Source: Puffinus mauretanicus
Taxonomy: Eukaryota > Chordata > Aves > Procellariiformes > Procellariidae
Reading direction: 5' to 3'
NCBI GenBank assembly: GCA_023333565.1
Contig: JAJKFH010002581.1
Location: 868,001 to 932,000 of the forward strand
DNA length: 64,000 nucleotides
In this document: piece by piece, positions 57,725 to 64,000 of the stretch
Layout of the letters: each line of letters begins with the position of its first letter
Numbering within the stretch: the first letter of the stretch is position 1
Program-made: the position numbers and the translations under genes
Notes under the pieces: generated by a model
Told to the model about the DNA's origin: nothing
What the model saw: only the letters and a program-made list of their open reading frames with translations
Databases searched by the model: none

Positions 57725-59124
57725 GTGACGCCCATCTACAAGAAGGGCCAGAAGGAGGATCCGGGGAACTACAGGCCAGTCAGCCTGACCTCGGTGCCGG
57801 GGAAGATCATGGAGCGGTTCGTTTTGAGGGCGCTCACGAGCCATGTCCGGGACAACCAGGGGATCAGGCCCAGCCAGCACGGGTTCATGGAAGGCAGGTC
57901 CTGCTTGACCAACCTGATCTCCTTCTATGACCAAGTGACCTGCCTAGTGGATGAGGGAAAGGCTGTGAATGTGGTCTACCTGGACTTCAGTAAAACCTTT
58001 GACACTGTCTCCCACAGCATTCTCCTAGAGAAGCTGGCGGCTCACGGCTTAGACAGGTGCACTCTTTGCTGGGTAAAAAACTGGCTGGATGGCTGAGCCC
58101 AGAGAGTTGTGGTGAACGGAGTTAAATCCAGTTGGGGGCCGGTCACGAGCGGTGTTCCCCAGGGCTCAGTACTGGGGCCCGTCCTGTTCAATATCTTTAT
58201 CAATGATCTGGACGAGGGGATCGAGTGCTCCCTCAGTAAGTTTGCAGATGACACCAAGCTGGGCGGGAGTGTTGATCTACTGGAGGGTAGGGAGGCTCTG
58301 CAGAGGGACCTGGACAGGCTGGATCGATGGGCCGAGGCCAACTGTATGAGGTTCAACAAGGCCAAGTGCCGGGTCCTGCACTTCGGCCACAACAACCCCA
58401 GGCAACGCTACAGGCTTGGGGAAGAGTGGCTGGAAAGCTGCCCAGAGGAAAAGGACCTGGGGGTGCTAGTTGACAGCCGGCTGAACATGAGCTGGCAGTG
58501 TGCCCAGGTGGCCAAGAAGGCCAATGGCATCCTGGCCTGTATCAGAAATAGTGTGGCCAGCAGGACCAGGGAGGTGATCGTGCCCCTGTACTCGGCACTG
58601 GTGAGGCTGCACCTCGAATCCTGTGTTCAGTTTTGGGCCCCTCGCTACAAGAAGGACATGGAGGTGCTGGAGCATGTCCAGAGAGGGCAACGAAGCTGGT
58701 GAAGGGCCTGGAGCACAACTCTTACGAGGAGCAGCTGAGGGAACTGGGACTGTTTAGTCTGGAGAAGAGGAGGCTGAGGGGAGACCTCATTGCGCTCTAC
58801 AACTACCTGAAAGGAGGTTGTAGCGAGGTGGGTGTTGGTCTCTTCTCCCAAGTAACCAGCGATAGGACAAGAGGAAATGGCCTCAAGTTGCATCAGGGGA
58901 GGTTTAGATTGGACATTAGGAAAAATGTCTTTACTGAAAGAGTGGTCAGGCCTTGGAACAGGCTGCCCAGGGAAGTGGTTGAGTCACCATCCCTGGAAGT
59001 ATTTAAAAGACGTGTAGATGAGGCGCTTAGGGACATGGTTTAGTGGGCATGGTGTGTTGGGTTGACGGTTGGACTCCGTGATCTTAGAGGTCTTTTCCAA
59101 CCTTAATGATTCTATGATTCTATG
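57725..59124 (+). mobile_element. Long CR1 LINE fragment with most of the RT domain
   Basis: A 1.4 kb 5'-truncated CR1 copy. The frame from 57725 carries KKGQKEDPGNYRPVSLTSV, then YLDFSKTFDTVSH with the first catalytic aspartate, and a TGA at 58094-58096. The same frame continues through [20 protein letters not shown] and FADDTKLGG with the catalytic pair. A frame change near 58690 leads to the C-terminal part ([20 protein letters not shown], 58725 onwards) ending in TAG at 59041-59043. A 3' UTR of about 80 bp ends in the octamer tail GATTCTAT GATTCTAT G. This is by far the best-preserved CR1 in the window, so it is the youngest. It is inactive because it is truncated, has one stop and a frameshift. 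Confidence 0.94.
59108..59124 (+). repeat. CR1 terminal octamer repeat
   Basis: Two GATTCTAT units plus one base mark the exact 3' end of the CR1 copy; CR1 elements end in short octamer repeats instead of poly(A). Confidence 0.85.
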
Positions 59125-60285
59125 TCATATTATTGGGGGGAGAGAGGAGACCAAGAACTGAGAGTTATAAAGCCAACTCAGACTTGCCTCTATAAATAGC
59201 AAATTTGGTACGTGCTGAGGTAATCCTCCCCCATTACGCAGCCTCAGGAAGGTCCCTGCCGAAGCAATCAGCTATTTCTGGCACCTCACTTTAAGAAAGT
59301 TGGGAAGAGACCAGCAAAAGCAATTGGCAGCCTTGGAGGCACAGTCCCCCAGGAGAGCCCGAGGAAGCCCACCTGCTTAGTGCGAGAGCACACTGATGAA
59401 AGCATGCTTGTGGTCTTCCTTTATATTGCCTGGGAAGAAGACAAGAAGAAATGGACTTAAGGGGATGTTGGAAAGGTTAATGCTAGAAAATAAAAAACTT
59501 TGAGGATCAATAAGTACTTGACAGATTATTTTAGGAAAGTTTATTAAGATCACAGTAGACAGATACCTGTTGTGTGGTGTAGGGACAACTGATTCTTCAC
59601 TTCATGTGTTGTTCTATCACAACCCACAGAAACCCCAGTTCTACTCAATTTTCTAGAACCTCTTGTTCTCCAAGGAGGTCTTCACTGAGGCAACCTGAGA
59701 ATAAAAAAGACATTTGACATGCAGTATTAATCTTGTACTACTCAGAGCTCATCCAAATATAATAACTGTGGGGAAGAGGAATGACATGGTCCTATCAGGC
59801 ATGACATGCCCATGTAATGAAAGCCCCAATTCTCCTTGGGTGATAATGATAGCTATTTGTCTTTCTTCCTCTCTTGTCATTTTTACCAGTTGCACCCAGA
59901 AGATTCATTACTGAGATTACTGTGTAAGAACACAGGATGAGACAGTCCTTGTCCCAAGAGCGTTCTCTGAGACAAGACATGGGAACTTGGTATGATCAAC
60001 AGCAAAAAAACCCAAAGCTTGCTAAGGAGGAGGATGATTCTGTACATTAGCCACGTAGGAGTGTTCTGCTGGTGAGGAATGTTTTGAAATCTTGGAGAAA
60101 ATCCGTGTGGCATGGCAATAGATAAAGAAGGTGTATATTCAAACATGCAAAAAAGACAACATTTACTTCTGAATCATGGGAAACTGTTCAGTGCTCAGGT
60201 AACATCCAGAGGAATGGCGACAGGACATGCTATATTCATCAGAAAGGCATTATCAAAAATGTCAAAAACCAAGTTCAGGCTTCAG

Positions 60286-60394
60286 GATATAGCTATATCC
60301 TCTTCTTTGTGCAGAGAATATTAGGCACTTCTGGTGTGATTGATATAACCATATCCTCTTCTTGCACAAGATATTAGTCATTGTTGATGTGTTT
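60286..60394. repeat. Two-unit tandem duplication, period 56 bp
   Basis: GATATAGCTATATCCTCTTC...GGTGTGATT is followed directly by GATATAACCATATCCTCTTC...GATGTGTTT. The first unit begins inside a perfect 16-bp palindrome (GGATATAGCTATATCC, 60285-60300), which the second has lost. Confidence 0.85.
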
Positions 60395-61168
60395 GAGACC
60401 ATCCTGTAATGTGGTAAAATGAGTGTGCAATGAGTTACTGCTACAAAGGTAGCCAAATGTGAGAGGAGGATTAAAAAGTACCACAAGAGACAGCAAGAAG
60501 TGAATCCTGCTCAGGGGCCTTGCCGCTATACACAGCAGGTACAAAAAGCTCTTTTTTATACATACCCCAGTGACATACCAATATAGACATGACTTTAGTG
60601 AGGGCTGTGCATTTGGGTCCCCATTAAAGGCAATATATCTATGGTATTTAGAGTTTTCTGTGACACTGAAAAAAAAATCAATGAAATAATGACAAATTCT
60701 AGTCAGTACCCGTGCAAAGATTAAAAAAAATATGCAGTAGTCTAGAAAGAATGGCAGCCAAGTACAATGCTGAAGAAAACAGCACAAAGCTGCTGCTAGA
60801 GAAATTGCACAGCCCATGCTAGCAGCAAAGCTGTTAACTGCCTATTGAAAAGATCCGTGTTCTCCAGGACTCCAGCAGCAACGGATTAGCAGCCAGCAGC
60901 CTGATTCACATCCAGCAGGAGAATCAGCAAGGGGAGGAGACTAAAGTGAACATGGTTTATTCTCCCCCTTTATTCAGTGCAGGTGTTGTGAATGTATGAG
61001 GCAACTGGAAAACATAGCTAATAAAATACCCTTGCTCCTGCCTGAACTGGAAAGCATAGGGTGGAGAAAGTAGCTGCCATGTTGTTTAACCTGTGCCATA
61101 GAAATAAACTCATAACTTTTACAGATAGCACTTTTTGTTTCAAAATTACACTAATTTTTTAAGATATT

Positions 61169-61220
61169 TTTCCTTTTATATATATTTTTTTTTCCTTTTA
61201 TATATATATATACATATATG
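61169..61220. repeat. T-rich/TA repeat tract
   Basis: TTTCCTTTTATATATAT occurs twice in tandem, the second copy running into (TA)n. Confidence 0.8.
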
Positions 61221-64000
61221 TTTTTCCTTAGTGCCAGAAAGGGTTACTCTTGCTGAAATATCATCCCCATCCTAATTGCCTATGCCTCGGGTGTTGTCTG
61301 ACAAGTAGCTTGTTCTCTTTGATTCCTGGCCAAGATGCTGACACAGCAACTGGTTTGTTTCCTGTGGAAAAGGAAGAATAGTATCAAAGGAACGGCTTTC
61401 AGATCTGCCAAAAAGAAAAAGGATCTGGGGACATGAGGAAGCCGTAGTCCAGCAGTCAGGCATGTAAGAGCCCATGGGGACCCTGCGAACAGGATGCTTC
61501 GAATTTGGGGGTCAGACTGTGCCTTGCAAGCAGAGCCCTTGTTTCTGTAGGGAGTGATGGAGGGGGGGAGCTTGTTGCAAGCAAAACCCCCAAAGCAGCT
61601 GAGGTTTAATGGACTCTGTTCCTCTCGTGCCTCCAGGGAATATGTGCTGAGGTGGCATTTCTAAAATTAAAGCTTAGGAGTGTTATGTGATCTACAACCC
61701 TGTGTACACACTCCGTCCACAGTACATTTTCATTCCACAGTGAGGCAAATTTGGCCTTATATTTTGAAGAATATATACAATGCAATGTTTCAAAATTAAA
61801 CCTTCAGTGTCCTCAGGCCAAGCATCCCCCATTGCACTAGTGCCTTCCTACGTGCCTCCTTTCCAGATTTTCTCAGTGAAGGATGTGGAATAGGTAACAG
61901 AAAGAAATAAGATGTCGTGGTCTAAGATGCAGGGACGCAAGACTTCTTGTTCTGTCCTGTTATCGTCCTGGGGTTTTCAAGTCCTCCAGTCTGATTTTCA
62001 GATTTTTTTTCAGGTAGCCTATGCATGTTATCCAGCGTTAAAAGCCATTCTCCTGCTGATGAGTAAACTAATGGCAAAGTTGGATCATTAATATAAGAGA
62101 AAAAGTGAGCTGATTCACCAGAAAAGACATTTGTTGACATATGCCACTTTAACAAGATAAAATCCAAGTTTATTTGCAACTGCTCCTTGCGCAAAAAACT
62201 CAGCAAACACTAAAACATAGGAAATACTCTAATCTTAATGGTAGAACTAGGATGTTCATAGCAAGAAGGAAGAAGGGAGAATGTAATAGCTTTTCTTTTC
62301 TTTCTGGAGGATTGAACATAATTTAAGTTCTGAGTGAGGGAAGTGGGACGCCTCTGTAAATCTGTCCTTGCTAGACTGTTTGAAATAAGCAGTTCTAGAT
62401 TGCTGTGGGTTGCCTGCAGAGGAAAAAAAATAGGGTTGAGGGAGAAAGAAAGAGCATGTGGTGTGTGGTGTCACAGGTCAGGACTGAGCTGTGCTGCCAG
62501 TTGTATTAATTAGCCTTGCTTGCACACTCTTGCATTATAATCAGTATTATTCAGCTTTAATTTAATTTCCATTAACCTTTGCAAAACACCCACATGTTTG
62601 GATACAGGGAAAAATATCTGGGGCATTACTGCATGGAATGAAAGAACAATTTGCTCACAGTCAAAAAGCAGCTTAAGAAAAGGCACCATAGCTAATCAGC
62701 AGCCTATTCTTTATCAGCTATAAGGAGCTATCAAATGCAAAAGGCATGAAAATATTTATGGTCATTTGTATCTGTTCTTACCAGGAAATAAAAGTATTGG
62801 GGTTGTTCATGCAAGGCAGATAGAACTTTCCAGGTCACGCTTAGTAAGCAGCTTAATGTTCAGTTTGCCTAACTCAAGGGCTGAAGAGCTGATTTGATCC
62901 TAAAACATCAGGTGCTGAGTCTTGCCAGTGTCCCTCAGCCAGCCCTTCTGCAGTGCTGTGGCATCTACCTTATCCTCAGATTCATTGTCCCCCGCCCGAA
63001 CATTCTTTTCCACTTCATTCAGAGTATTAATACCACATAATTTTTGCAGCATGTTATTATACACATTATTATATTATAGAGAGCATAATTTTACCAATTC
63101 AGAGATGGATCTGGGGAAGCTAAAGCTCATGATCAAAACTGCCAAGCACAGGAGCAAAGTTACTTCCCATTGATTCACTGACCAGCCACAACCCCACACA
63201 AGTAGTATCATAACCCCTGGGAACTGTTGGGACGTTATGTTAATATAATATTAATGCACAGGTATAGTGCTCTATGCAAATGATATTAATTATTCATGTT
63301 TCCAATTCAAAACCACCTTTCAGATGAACTAACATATTTAAAATCATTGCTGAGGCAAGTATTTTACACCCACTTCTGGAATGCAGTACTTTACTGCTCT
63401 AGCTGGGATTTCACACCTAGCAAAGAAGGATTCTTCTGTCCCTTGTCTGTGGTTGATATCATGCCAATCTTTTGACAATTTAGAAGAATAATTAATAAAT
63501 ACAACAGAATAACTTTCAGAATATATACTGGGCCACATTTTTCAGCAGGAAATTGCTGTCAACGCTGCTTATCTGTCTGGATGCTGTGTTTTCTTACAAC
63601 GCATTAATTACTTACATCCATGGTAAGAAAGCAGCTTCTTAAGCCTGTACTCTATAGGTATTTTTCAATTCCCTCTAATAAGATGTCACTGGCGTTTCAT
63701 GTTACAAATGCATTTTTATCACGAGGTGCATCTATGCTGCCAAATCACTTAGCTCCAATACTTGCTTCTGGATCCTAGTCCCAGACCATCTGCACTCACA
63801 TATGCACATGTGCGTGTTCACTCCTGGTGAACATGGGAACAAAACAACCAGTTCCCTTTGCGATAAAACTGGGCTTTAGCCCAGGAAAAGGGCTGGCCCA
63901 GGAGCTGCTCCTTGCAGGTGGTACGAGCTGCATCTCTCTCCCTCTGCCCTACAGAGACCTCTACCACCCCACAGGCATCCCAGCCTGGCACACCCACGGA

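Larger units (their letters stand above)
59125..64000. other. Intergenic region downstream of BAALC, no gene supported
   Basis: AT-rich, unique-looking. It contains a 56-bp tandem duplication (60286-60394), a T/TA-rich tract (61169-61220), and a moderately GC-rich end (63880-64000). By human order FZD6 would come next, but no exon is recognised. Confidence 0.5.

Noticed and set aside
63880..64000. Start of the next gene (FZD6) or an exon after CTGCCCTACAG near 63952
   Set aside because: An acceptor-like site exists, but the sequence after it does not match any protein I recognise and is cut by the window end.

Overview
This is vertebrate nuclear DNA, almost certainly from a bird. The evidence is the intron-split genes with vertebrate-type splice sites, several CR1 LINE fragments (one ending in the octamer-type tail usual for avian CR1), and endogenous retrovirus LTRs of a type I associate with bird genomes. 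Two host genes are recognised, both on the + strand. ATP6V1C1 (V-ATPase V1 subunit C1) contributes its last two coding exons and 3' UTR at 575-2490. BAALC (brain and acute leukemia, cytoplasmic) is complete: exon 1 at 31529-31694 in a CpG island, exon 2 at 50233-50390 and exon 3 at 53210-53314, giving a 142-residue protein. The order ATP6V1C1 then BAALC matches human 8q22.3, where FZD6 follows; FZD6 is not visible here.

Layout: 1-2490, end of ATP6V1C1. 2491-31080, intergenic DNA holding an old CR1 fragment split or ended by an ERV LTR (3925-5160), two abutting CR1 fragments in opposite orientation (5850-7005), short CR1 3' ends (12836 and 20047), and a full-length but inactivated env-less ERV on the minus strand (20241-26981). 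31085-53314, BAALC with an 18.5 kb first intron that contains a purine-rich tract, a CR1 3' end with a pentanucleotide tail, a small GC-rich patch and a solo LTR. 53315 to about 55,930, likely BAALC 3' UTR. From there to the end, intergenic DNA with a long CR1 reverse-transcriptase fragment at 57725-59124.

The ERV is the richest structure. It has paired LTRs of about 565 bp, a GTGAG target duplication, a tRNA-Lys(CUU)-type primer site with one mismatch, gag, protease, RT, RNase H and integrase, and no env. Gag and pol share a frame across a TAG codon. Several stops and frameshifts disable it. I assign it to the ERVL-like (class III) group from domain order and LTR resemblance, without a database search.

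The genes in this window do not form a pathway. ATP6V1C1 is a housekeeping proton-pump subunit and BAALC is a small lipid-anchored neural and haematopoietic protein. I found no tRNA, rRNA, CRISPR array or convincing novel gene system. Family names for repeats rest on recall and should be confirmed by a repeat search.
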